DNA of 5,836 bases from Bacteroidales bacterium (GCA_024762735.1 JANTGU010000160.1:1-5836); one strand, 5' to 3'; counted from the stretch's first letter, positions 1 to 5,705 are shown. Numbers and translations: made by a program. Notes: generated from the sequence alone by a model not told the origin.

Positions 1-488
1 CGGGTGTAATAGGGGGTAAGCTCTTGCTCAAGCTCATTGGAAGTGTAGCTTTTCCCTCTCAACTTTTCGTTGATAAAATAGAGGTAGGAACCGTATTGCC
101 GGTTATTTACCAATCCGGAATAATCGGCCGTGAAGGCCTGATACACTTTTTTGGCATTCCCGTTTATTTTTTCTTTGGAGAACTCTTTAATCGCTTCCAC
201 AAACTCTTCGTGAAGGTCGTTTACTATCGTGTCAAAATGGACGGTGTTGTTGTAATCTTTTTCGTTAATCACCTCCTGAAGCGATGAAATCACCTCACCA
301 TAATACTCTGCCGTGATAAGCTGGCCAATCTGTTTGATGCTTTCTACCTGTACGGGTGTATCTTTCAGGGTAAGTTTTGTGGGCGTTAAAATATCAAAGG
401 GGTCGTACCAGGCAAAAACCAACACCAGTACCACCACAAAAACTATTTGCAGTATCAACGAAGCACTTTTTGTAAATAAGTTTCCCAT
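1..488 (-). CDS. Membrane-anchored DUF4230-like protein (N-terminal part, runs off the left edge)
   Basis: The reading frame is open from ATG at 488 to base 1, giving at least 162 codons with no stop, so the C-terminus lies outside the window. Residues 1-9 are short and polar with one Lys. Residues about 10-27 form one very hydrophobic helix (LILQIVFVVVLVLVFAW), and the rest is hydrophilic, so a single N-terminal anchor with a periplasmic body is likely. Just after the anchor, residues 48-68 read VESIKQIGQLITAEYYGEVI, which aligns with VSKIKSTAKLATTETVIDKVI of the upstream lipoprotein. This is the V-x-x-I-x(5)-L-x-T start typical of DUF4230 (function unknown). A charged helical stretch (about 85-150) follows and may be an insertion before the rest of the domain. 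The ATG overlaps the upstream stop by one base (TAATG), implying translational coupling. The ORF and anchor are clear; the DUF4230 assignment is moderately sure because the diagnostic middle of the domain is missing. Confidence 0.8.
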   Translation of the reverse strand, partial: MGNLFTKSASLILQIVFVVVLVLVFAWYDPFDILTPTKLTLKDTPVQVESIKQIGQLITAEYYGEVISSLQEVINEKDYNNTVHFDTIVNDLHEEFVEAIKEFSKEKINGNAKKVYQAFTADYSGLVNNRQYGSYLYFINEKLRGKSYTSNELEQELTPYYT

Positions 489-1090
489 TACTGGTTGGTG
501 TTATCAAGGTTTACCTGCTGTATCAGGTTGGCTGTATCTGAAAAGGTGATATAAACCTCTTTGTAACCCAGATTGGCCAACAAACCTTCCAGCATCTTTC
601 GGGTGTTTTCCTGTGTTTGCTCCACGATACCCATGTATTTCAACTGTTTCCGGATATCGTTCTCGGCCTTCCGGTAAAAATTTTCCTGGTCGATTACATC
701 AATCCGGTTAAATAGGTCGTTATCCGACAGTACCGTGTCAATCACGTATTTATTAAAGGGATAGGCAAAATCGAGTACCTCCACGGGAGGCAGGTTTAGT
801 TCGATGATGTTGCCATCAATTTGAATGTCGTCGCGGGTAATTTTTGTTAAATCGATACCGGTTTTAACGGTGGCTTGCGAGTAAGCCACAAATTCGGCAC
901 TGCCTAACCTCACTAGTCCGAAAACACTTTTCTTTTTCTGGCCGATAATCACCTTGTCGATGACCGTTTCGGTGGTGGCCAGTTTAGCCGTGCTTTTTAT
1001 TTTGCTCACCACAAGGTAGCGTTTATTTTTTTGGCAACCCGCCGTGAGAAGCAGCATCAGGAAAACAGCTATGTAAGCAGATTTTTTCAT
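488..1090 (-). CDS. DUF4230 family lipoprotein
   Basis: This is a complete 200-residue protein starting at ATG 1090 (MKKSAY). It has a signal peptide with positive residues 2-3, a hydrophobic core 5-15 and the lipobox LTAGC ending at Cys19, so it should be a signal-peptidase-II lipoprotein. The residues after Cys (QKNKR) are basic, unlike the acidic surface-export signals of Bacteroidota lipoproteins, so I infer a periplasm-facing lipoprotein, probably in the outer membrane. Residues about 27-185 fit DUF4230: VSKIKSTAKLATTET, then an aromatic strand and VKTGIDLTKI (75-84), then IELNLPPVEVLD (96-107), and a helical C-terminal region ending LGYKEVYITF (174-183). The molecular role of DUF4230 is unknown. 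The start lies 17 bp after the stop of the membrane-protein gene, in an A-rich leader without a Shine-Dalgarno site, and its stop overlaps the next ATG. The family call and the lipobox are both strong. Confidence 0.88.
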   Translation of the reverse strand: MKKSAYIAVFLMLLLTAGCQKNKRYLVVSKIKSTAKLATTETVIDKVIIGQKKKSVFGLVRLGSAEFVAYSQATVKTGIDLTKITRDDIQIDGNIIELNLPPVEVLDFAYPFNKYVIDTVLSDNDLFNRIDVIDQENFYRKAENDIRKQLKYMGIVEQTQENTRKMLEGLLANLGYKEVYITFSDTANLIQQVNLDNTNQ

Positions 1091-1107
1091 TGGTTTGTTT
1101 ATTTGCT

Positions 1108-1854
1108 TTACATTACCGCTTCGTCGTTGTTAAATTCAGGGTCGCGATTTGATTTGTCGGTATCGGGAACACTTCCCGTTTTTAGTACTTGTTTCACTTC
1201 TGATATGTTGCTGACAGGTGGCGGTGCAGTTGCGCTCATCGTGGATCTTGCTTCCCGATCGGACGTCTCCTGCCCGGTACCATAAACATGCTTGCTCTTG
1301 TAACCGATAAGCTCCAGTGATTTATGACCAAAATAGAAGGCAATCATCATCAGGAAGGCTGTTTTGATAAAATCGAAATTATCAACAATCAGCGTGTTAA
1401 CCGGTAATGTTGAATCCATGCCCAGCGCGGCAATCGTCATGGCCAGTGCCGACACCATCAAAGAAAGCGCCAGCGAACCCCGGACGGTTCCCTTGGGCAG
1501 ACCAAGTGTTTCATCTTTGTTGGGGTTTTCCGTGGGGATATCCACCAGGCTCTCCGGCGAATGCAACTTCTTTTCGCGAATTTCAGCCCAGTCCTCGTTG
1601 GTAAGCCCTAAATTGATGTTGTAAAAATAGACTGCCCAGGCGTAATAAGCCACCAGAATGCCAAACCAGAGAATCAGCAACCCCAATGCCGTTAAATTAT
1701 ACAGTTGGTCGCCCGGATTTTTTACAAACTGCACCACGATATGGGCAATGGCTCCAAGCAAAATAAGCTCTAACAAACACATTAACCCGATAAAAAGCTT
1801 GTTCAGGAATTTTTTATCCTTTATCGATTTTGATATTCTGTTGAATGGTGTCAT
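1108..1854 (-). CDS. Four-helix inner-membrane protein of unknown function with LPKGTVRG motif
   Basis: This is a 248-residue protein from ATG 1854, six bases after the DUF5675 stop. Four hydrophobic segments are visible: about 19-43, 54-79, 125-145 and 159-178. The Lys-rich N-terminus (KSIKDKK), the charged loop 80-124 and the tail 179-248 suggest that both ends and the middle loop are cytoplasmic, with two short periplasmic turns. Residues 119-126 (LPKGTVRG) lead straight into helix 3, and helix 4 ends in FYFGHKSLELIG. I recall this combination, a GTVR/GSVR-type start of one helix and an FYFG end of the next, from several uncharacterised bacterial membrane proteins, but I cannot name a family. 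The 70-residue tail is rich in Ser, Thr, Asp and Pro (ATAPPPVS) and looks disordered. The position between envelope enzymes and lipoproteins suggests a scaffold, sensor or pore. A holin-like role is only a guess. Confidence 0.85.
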   Translation of the reverse strand: MTPFNRISKSIKDKKFLNKLFIGLMCLLELILLGAIAHIVVQFVKNPGDQLYNLTALGLLILWFGILVAYYAWAVYFYNINLGLTNEDWAEIREKKLHSPESLVDIPTENPNKDETLGLPKGTVRGSLALSLMVSALAMTIAALGMDSTLPVNTLIVDNFDFIKTAFLMMIAFYFGHKSLELIGYKSKHVYGTGQETSDREARSTMSATAPPPVSNISEVKQVLKTGSVPDTDKSNRDPEFNNDEAVM

Positions 1855-1860
1855 GACAGG

Positions 1861-2601
1861 TTAGTTTAAATTTTTCATCCATTTTTCATTGCTAATAATA
1901 ATTCTGACAGGAATATTGTTGTTCAGCTGTTCAGAAACAAAGAGGTAAAACCGGCGAAATGTTTCGCGGGAATTTGAAAAAAAGGTCTTTTCGTTATCAA
2001 CGGTAATGCTGTCAGAAATCAGGATACATCCTTCGGTATCGGTATGATCGCCCCCGTTGTGGATGTATATATGTGCATAACCCGGCACGTGCTGTAATTC
2101 CAGGTGATAGGTAAACCACTCGGGATAGCGCTCGCGCATGGTAATGGTAAAGGGCGATAACTCTTTTCTGAATTGAATGGTGTACGTGCCGGCAGGTATG
2201 CGTGTTTCACCGGGAACCTTTACTTCGTGAAATGTATCTTCCAGTGTGTAGCAATAAAATTGGCTATTGATCAGCATCATGCCTACCGTTGTTTCTCCAT
2301 CGTCGTAATAACGTAAAAGCCGGATGGTTAATCCTTTAAAATCATCATCATTTGACAAGCTTTTAGCTTCATCCTTTTGCTCTGTTTTATTCAAGGATGC
2401 AGGTGTTGATTTCTTTGTTTTTTCATCGCCTCCGACCAACTTTTTTATCGCCTCGAACAACCACTGAAAGCTTTTTACGATTACCCCCGATAATCCAATC
2501 AGCCATAGCCAGATGTTTTCAATTAAATCAGGCCTGACGGCGAACAGGATGAGTAAAAACAGGGCTCCTGCAATTAATATCAGTAGTAAGATCCGGTTCA
2601 T
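1861..2601 (-). CDS. Membrane-anchored DUF5675 domain protein
   Basis: This is a 246-residue protein starting at ATG 2601; the start overlaps the amidase stop (ATGA), so the two are probably co-translated. The N-terminus has a strong hydrophobic helix (about 4-22), a short turn (RPD) and a second hydrophobic or amphipathic helix (about 28-49). A hydrophilic Lys/Asp/Ser linker (57-88) follows, then the globular domain 90-237. That domain carries the DUF5675 pattern: TVGMML, then CYTLEDTFHEVKVPGETRIP (117-136), PAGTY, VPGYAHIYIHNGGDHTDTEG (172-191) and GCIL (191-194). The conserved His181, Asp188 and Cys192 resemble the His/Ser-x-Gly-Cys active site of L,D-transpeptidase-type folds, so a peptidoglycan-related thiol chemistry is plausible but unproven. 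The two-helix anchor followed by Lys-rich residues makes the side of the membrane uncertain. DUF5675 genes are also found in phages. The family call is firm; the activity is inference. Confidence 0.87.
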   Translation of the reverse strand: MNRILLLILIAGALFLLILFAVRPDLIENIWLWLIGLSGVIVKSFQWLFEAIKKLVGGDEKTKKSTPASLNKTEQKDEAKSLSNDDDFKGLTIRLLRYYDDGETTVGMMLINSQFYCYTLEDTFHEVKVPGETRIPAGTYTIQFRKELSPFTITMRERYPEWFTYHLELQHVPGYAHIYIHNGGDHTDTEGCILISDSITVDNEKTFFSNSRETFRRFYLFVSEQLNNNIPVRIIISNEKWMKNLN

Positions 2602-3428
2602 TTTGTTTTAATGGTTACATGACTTTTGCTTACCCATCCTTCAATGGTTGTGGTAATCCTGTACCATCCGTCACGTTCTTCGAGCACCTTTACCTTGGTG
2701 CCGGCTGCCAGGGGCTTGGCAATTTTATCGAAGTTTACGCCTGCTCCGGAACGAATGTTTAGCAGGTTTGCCGAAACCTCTCCCTTGGCATTGACAATAT
2801 TGGGAGTGTCCGATTCATTTTTAAACAGCAGCGACTCCCTGAAACTGTCCAGTGGAAACGCCGGACCCGGATCCTGTTTGCGTCCCGGTGCAATCTCCTC
2901 ATGTCCCACGATGTTGTTGATGGAAAATTTTTTGATCAACGCTTCACAAACGTCGTGGCACACTTCAATTTGTCTATCAGTATATGCCTGCCAGTAGCGT
3001 GGTTTTGTCTCGTTGCGATGGGTGGCATACACCGCTTCATTGGCAGGGTATTTAGTGCCGAACCAGGCCTGAAACTCATTACCCACTTTGGTTAACACCC
3101 CTGCATTATCCAGTTCTATGCCAATGGCATACTGATTGAGCAGGGTGCGGCCGCCATACGCGCTAACACCCGCGTGCCATGCGATGGTGTCGAACGGAAC
3201 CAGCTGATAAATCTCGCCATTGCGCCCGATAACAATGTGGGCAGAGGCTTTCACATCGTCGCGACACAAGTAGTGGGCTGATGAAGCTGCGCTGCTTCCT
3301 GCCGTGTAGTGAATAACAATGGTGTCGGGTAACCCTGGCCCAAATTTTACACTGTTCTTAGTACACGATAATTTTGTGACTTGATGCAGTCCATCTTCAA
3401 GAAGAAGAAAATTACTGTCTATTTCCAT
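2598..3428 (-). CDS. N-acetylmuramoyl-L-alanine amidase (AmpD-type, Amidase_2) with C-terminal SH3b domain
   Basis: The product is predicted to cleave the amide bond between N-acetylmuramic acid and L-alanine in peptidoglycan or muropeptides. I start it at ATG 3428 (MEIDSN, 276 residues); a longer frame from TTG 3467 would begin inside a leader hairpin and adds nothing domain-like. Amidase_2 spans about 34-200. The zinc ligands are His40 (IVIHYTAG), His176 and Asp186 (GHEEIAPGRKQDPG), with Glu105 (AIGIELDN) and Lys184 at the AmpD catalytic positions, so the active site looks intact. Residues about 215-275 form a bacterial SH3 domain (LNIRSGAG, DGWYRI, EGWVSKSHV), which in this family usually binds cell-wall peptide. 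No signal peptide or anchor is visible, as in cytosolic AmpD or phage endolysins, although the SH3b domain argues for contact with the wall. It is the first gene of the operon and overlaps the next gene by four bases. Confidence 0.93.
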   Translation of the reverse strand: MEIDSNFLLLEDGLHQVTKLSCTKNSVKFGPGLPDTIVIHYTAGSSAASSAHYLCRDDVKASAHIVIGRNGEIYQLVPFDTIAWHAGVSAYGGRTLLNQYAIGIELDNAGVLTKVGNEFQAWFGTKYPANEAVYATHRNETKPRYWQAYTDRQIEVCHDVCEALIKKFSINNIVGHEEIAPGRKQDPGPAFPLDSFRESLLFKNESDTPNIVNAKGEVSANLLNIRSGAGVNFDKIAKPLAAGTKVKVLEERDGWYRITTTIEGWVSKSHVTIKTK

Positions 3429-3449
3429 GATGTAGCGTTTATAGTGAAA

Positions 3450-3465
3450 GCAAAGCTGACTTTGC
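3450..3465 (-). promoter_or_regulatory. Leader hairpin in the 5' UTR of the amidase operon
   Basis: A perfect 6-bp stem with a 4-nt loop, GCAAAG-TCAG-CTTTGC on the coding strand, ends 21 nt before the ATG at 3428 and lies inside the predicted leader. It contains part of the alternative TTG start (3465-3467), which supports choosing the downstream ATG. It could influence translation or mRNA stability; there is no U-run, so it is not an attenuator. Confidence 0.35.
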
Positions 3466-3510
3466 AAAATAATCCAGGTCAGGTTCTTTACGGCAAATTC
3501 TTCGTGACTC

Positions 3511-3541
3511 CAAAGATAGCAATAATTTTGGAGGGAAACAA
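3511..3541 (-). promoter_or_regulatory. Bacteroidota-type promoter of the amidase/DUF5675/DUF4230 operon
   Basis: On the minus strand a TATCTTTG box (3518 to 3511) matches the TAnnTTTG -7 consensus of the Bacteroidota primary sigma factor. A TTG (3541 to 3539) lies exactly 20 bp upstream, the usual -33 spacing. Transcription would begin near 3504, leaving a leader of about 75 nt before ATG 3428. No other match this good is seen in the gap, so it probably drives all five genes. Confidence 0.65.
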
Positions 3542-3583
3542 CAAATCCTTAGTCCCGTTTTTCGAGCAAATCCTGAATCCTTA
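3542..3583 (-). repeat. Three ATCCT-type direct repeats just upstream of the operon promoter
   Basis: Read on the plus strand the copies are CAAATCCTTA (3542-3551), CAAATCCTGA (3567-3576) and TGAATCCTTA (3574-3583). On the coding strand they read TAAGGATTTG, TCAGGATTTG and TAAGGATTCA. They adjoin the -33 TTG and are spaced about 25 and 7 bp apart. The position fits binding sites for an activator or response regulator, but AT-rich short repeats can arise by chance. Confidence 0.35.
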
Positions 3584-3732
3584 CGGAGTATATAAATAAC
3601 CTATGCTATTTTTCGTATTTCCCATCACGAACATCTGGAAATCGTAAATGATTCTATTGATACCGGAAGGTACAATATTCTATGAAAGAAAACAGAGATT
3701 GTCGAAATATCATGCTCGCTCTTCAATCCCAT

Positions 3733-3752
3733 AGGACTTTTGGGGAAGTCCT
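3733..3752. repeat. Perfect hairpin between the acyl-CoA ligase gene and the amidase operon
   Basis: The inverted repeat AGGACTT-TTGGGG-AAGTCCT has a perfect 7-bp stem and a 6-nt loop, about 84 bp beyond the ligase stop codon. It could cause transcription termination or 3'-end protection of the ligase mRNA. Neither strand has a T-run after it, so it is not a standard intrinsic terminator. Confidence 0.4.
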
Positions 3753-3792
3753 GTTGAGTGTAAGATGGTTAACACCTTGATAAATGGATGAA

Positions 3793-3805
3793 CATTAGCC
3801 TAATG
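3793..3805. repeat. 13-bp palindrome downstream of the acyl-CoA ligase gene
   Basis: CATTAG-C-CTAATG is a perfect 6+1+6 palindrome, 31 bp beyond the ligase stop. With one central base it is too tight for an RNA hairpin of this stem length and would fit a dimeric protein site better. There is no nearby promoter to give it a clear role. Confidence 0.25.
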
Positions 3806-3835
3806 AATGCGTAGCAACGAAAAATACCCACTTGC

Positions 3836-5485
3836 CTATTGATACATAAACCGCTTAATACTCTGTTTAGGAGTTTTGGCAAAAGGTTCTTTATGCAGTT
3901 GCATACGCGAAACACCCATGTAAGTCGGGAAATGCTTGTTAAGCTCTTTGCGATAGTGCTCCAGCTTTTCTTCCAACCCCTCATCCGATAACTGCAGCGC
4001 TTTTACCACGTCTTCGTCGGGCACAATCAGGGCAATCAGTTTACCGTTACGCTGTACCACCAACGATTCAGCCACGCAGGCGCGATTGTTAATCATTGAT
4101 TCTATCTCTTCGGGATAGATATTTTGTCCGGAAGGGCCAAGTAGCATGTTTTTGCTCCTGCCTTTAATAAAGATGAATCCATCCTCGTCGATAATGCCTA
4201 GGTCACCTGAATGAAGCCAGCCCTCCTTGTCGATAGCCTGGTCGGTGGCTTCCTTGTTTTTGTAATATCCTGTCATCACGTTTTCACCACGCATCAATAT
4301 CTCACCTACTTCATGTTGCGGGTCAGCAGAGTCGATTTTAACCTCCAACGTGTCAACCGCTCTGCCGCAAGAGCCCAGTTTGGCCTCGCTGGCCGGGGCA
4401 TAAGCCACCAAAGGCCCGCACTCGGTCATGCCGTAACCCACGGTGATGGGAAACCCTATCTTTTTAAAAAATCCTTCAATTTCATCGCTTAAGGCGGCAC
4501 CGCCAACCACCACTTCCACAAAGTTGCCTCCAAATCCTTCACTTACACCAGCCAGTACCTTTTTGTAAAGAAGCAGGTTAATCAAAGGGATTTTTAACAG
4601 GAAATTCAAAGGCGCCTTTTTTATCACGGGCAGGATTTTCTTTTTGTAAATCTTTTCAATAACCAGCGGGACAGAAAGAATAAGTCTGGGTTTAATCTCC
4701 TGAAAAGCTTTGGTGATGATAGCCGGCGTGGGTGTTTTTGTTAAAAAAGTAATGTGACACCCCAACGTAAAGGGAAACAGAAACTCGAATGCCAGTCCGT
4801 AGGCATGTGCCAGGGGCAAAAAAGAAACAATCTTGTCCCCTGGTTGTAAAGGCATGTGCTCGCGGGCAAATTTAATGTTGGCGGCCAGACTATTGTGTAA
4901 AAGCATCACGCCCTTAGAAAACCCGGTTGTCCCTGAAGTGTAGCTTATCTCTGCCAATGCCGAGTTGTCTGTTTCAGGCAGGTTAAAGGTTTCGGCCGTA
5001 ATCCCTATTGGAAACTTTTCGGCAATGGCCTGATCCAGCGTATTTACGACGCTATCCAACTCCTCGTTTCTGGAATGCAAGGGTAGTAAATCTTCCAGCC
5101 CAAAAACATAATTCAGGTCGTACATATCGTCAACGGACAGTTTATCCCATATATTGTTGGCGGCAAAAAGTACTTTCGACTCGGAATGATTCACGATATA
5201 ATGAACATCTTTGGGGAGAAAATCAGGCAAAATGGGCACGATTACAGCACCATACGTTACCGTGGCCAGGTAGGCAATTCCCCAGTTGGCAGCATTTTTC
5301 CCGATCAACGCAACTTTGTCGCCGCGCTGAATGCCGGTCTTTTCAAAAATCAGATGAAACTTCTGTATGTACTCGGCAATCTCTTTATAGGTATAGGTTC
5401 CGCCATTATAGTCCGACAACGCTTCCTTTTCAAAATTCTCCTTAATGGCATCCTTAAAATAATTGACCAGATTCTCTTTTATCAT
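3836..5485 (-). CDS. Long-chain fatty-acid-CoA ligase (AMP-forming acyl-CoA synthetase)
   Basis: This is a complete 549-residue member of the ANL (acyl-CoA synthetase/adenylation) superfamily, predicted to activate fatty acids with ATP to acyl-AMP and then acyl-CoA for lipid synthesis or beta-oxidation. The frame runs from ATG 5485 (MIKENL) to TAG at 3836. Visible motifs are the phosphate loop TSGTTGFSKG (183-192), the substrate-side motif SFLPLAHAYG (221-230), the A5 motif GYGMTECGP (350-358), the A7 motif WLHSGDLG (423-430) with GRS (442-444), and NIYPEEIE (455-462). The C-terminus is AKTPKQSIKRF (536-546). Aligned with the usual PKTxxGKIxR, the classical catalytic Lys position is Ser542, with Lys540 and Lys544 nearby. 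I recall similar tails in other Bacteroidota ligases. The length is normal for the group. It appears monocistronic, with its own promoter candidate and a 407-bp gap to the next gene. The exact chain-length preference cannot be read from the sequence. Confidence 0.93.
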   Translation of the reverse strand: MIKENLVNYFKDAIKENFEKEALSDYNGGTYTYKEIAEYIQKFHLIFEKTGIQRGDKVALIGKNAANWGIAYLATVTYGAVIVPILPDFLPKDVHYIVNHSESKVLFAANNIWDKLSVDDMYDLNYVFGLEDLLPLHSRNEELDSVVNTLDQAIAEKFPIGITAETFNLPETDNSALAEISYTSGTTGFSKGVMLLHNSLAANIKFAREHMPLQPGDKIVSFLPLAHAYGLAFEFLFPFTLGCHITFLTKTPTPAIITKAFQEIKPRLILSVPLVIEKIYKKKILPVIKKAPLNFLLKIPLINLLLYKKVLAGVSEGFGGNFVEVVVGGAALSDEIEGFFKKIGFPITVGYGMTECGPLVAYAPASEAKLGSCGRAVDTLEVKIDSADPQHEVGEILMRGENVMTGYYKNKEATDQAIDKEGWLHSGDLGIIDEDGFIFIKGRSKNMLLGPSGQNIYPEEIESMINNRACVAESLVVQRNGKLIALIVPDEDVVKALQLSDEGLEEKLEHYRKELNKHFPTYMGVSRMQLHKEPFAKTPKQSIKRFMYQ

Positions 5486-5535
5486 GATTGTTAAATTTTA
5501 CTGATGATTAACTAACCGCAATCCCAATCTTTTTT

Positions 5536-5543
5536 CAAAAATA
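5536..5543 (-). promoter_or_regulatory. Candidate -7 box of the acyl-CoA ligase gene
   Basis: TATTTTTG on the minus strand (5543 to 5536) matches the Bacteroidota TAnnTTTG -7 box and would give a leader of about 45 nt before ATG 5485. No TTG stands at the usual distance upstream, so the match is half a promoter. A second candidate, TAACTTTG (5594 to 5587), lies farther upstream and also lacks a -33 TTG. Confidence 0.4.
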
Positions 5544-5584
5544 CAACAATTTTAATTAATCAGGTTTTTTTGAAAATGAAGGGG

Positions 5585-5600
5585 GGCAAAGTTAATTGCC
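5585..5600. promoter_or_regulatory. GGCAA-N6-TTGCC dyad upstream of the ligase gene
   Basis: A 16-bp interrupted palindrome, GGCAA-AGTTAA-TTGCC, covers the second -7 candidate of the ligase gene (5587-5594) and touches the TTG of a possible plus-strand promoter. It has the size and symmetry of a site for a dimeric repressor, which would suit a fatty-acid-responsive gene, but no regulator is encoded in the window. Confidence 0.25.
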
Positions 5601-5626
5601 TTATGGTAAATATATTATTAGTTTTG
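5596..5626 (+). promoter_or_regulatory. Possible plus-strand promoter (TTG-N20-TAGTTTTG)
   Basis: TTG at 5596-5598 and TAGTTTTG at 5619-5626 are 20 bp apart, matching the Bacteroidota promoter layout, pointing right and away from the ligase gene. No plus-strand gene follows within the window; the nearest ATG (5639) opens only 14 codons. In AT-rich DNA this could be chance. Confidence 0.2.
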
Positions 5627-5650
5627 AGGTAGTTTAAAATGATTTTATTG

Positions 5651-5705
5651 TGTCACATTAAGTTGACTTCTGAGCATGTCTAAGGGTGTCGAAGTGTGAC
5701 AGAAG
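5651..5705. repeat. Imperfect inverted repeat with TGTCACA/TGTGACA ends
   Basis: TGTCACA (5651-5657) pairs perfectly with TGTGACA (5695-5701), and a second nested pair, CTTCTG (5667-5672) and CAGAAG (5700-5705), overlaps the right arm. The inner part contains GTCGAAGTGTGACA. It resembles, from memory, dispersed intergenic repeats of the CTTCGACA...TGTGACA kind in Bacteroidota genomes. No transposase or target-site duplication is seen, so a small non-autonomous element is only a possibility. Confidence 0.35.

Larger units (their letters stand above)
3429..3835. other. 407-bp intergenic region between ligase gene and operon
   Basis: No frame on either strand gives a protein-like product here; the longer open frames are overhangs of shadow frames from the flanking genes. 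The region holds the palindrome at 3793, the hairpin at 3733, a weak bulged dyad around TACCGGAAGGTA (3661-3672), the ATCCT repeats, the operon promoter and the leader hairpin. It is more AT-rich than the genes. No tRNA or recognisable RNA gene was seen. Confidence 0.7.

Noticed and set aside
313..549. Plus-strand open frame of 78 codons at the boundary of the two DUF4230-type genes
   Set aside because: It is antisense to two well-supported minus-strand genes that overlap by one base.
2626..2997. Plus-strand open frame of 123 codons
   Set aside because: It is antisense to the SH3b and zinc-site region of the amidase gene and has no family features.
1..3428. Operon as a standard phage lysis cassette or prophage fragment
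   Set aside because: No structural, integrase or replication phage genes are seen, DUF4230 proteins are not known spanins, and the membrane protein is larger than typical holins; kept only as an analogy.
3429..3467. N-terminal extension of the amidase from a TTG at 3467 (13 extra residues, MQSQLCFHYKRYI)
   Set aside because: The extension starts with TTG inside a perfect leader hairpin, adds no signal peptide or domain residues, and a normal ATG follows at 3428.
3733..3752. Hairpin as a rho-independent terminator
   Set aside because: No T-run follows on either strand; kept only as an inverted repeat.
3769..3984. Minus-strand open frame of 71 codons overlapping the end of the ligase gene
   Set aside because: It is out of frame with the ligase over most of its length and has no recognisable domain.
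5008..5445. Plus-strand open frame of 145 codons
   Set aside because: It lies wholly antisense inside the acyl-CoA ligase gene, whose motifs are intact; the product is rich in Arg, Trp and Pro in no recognisable pattern.
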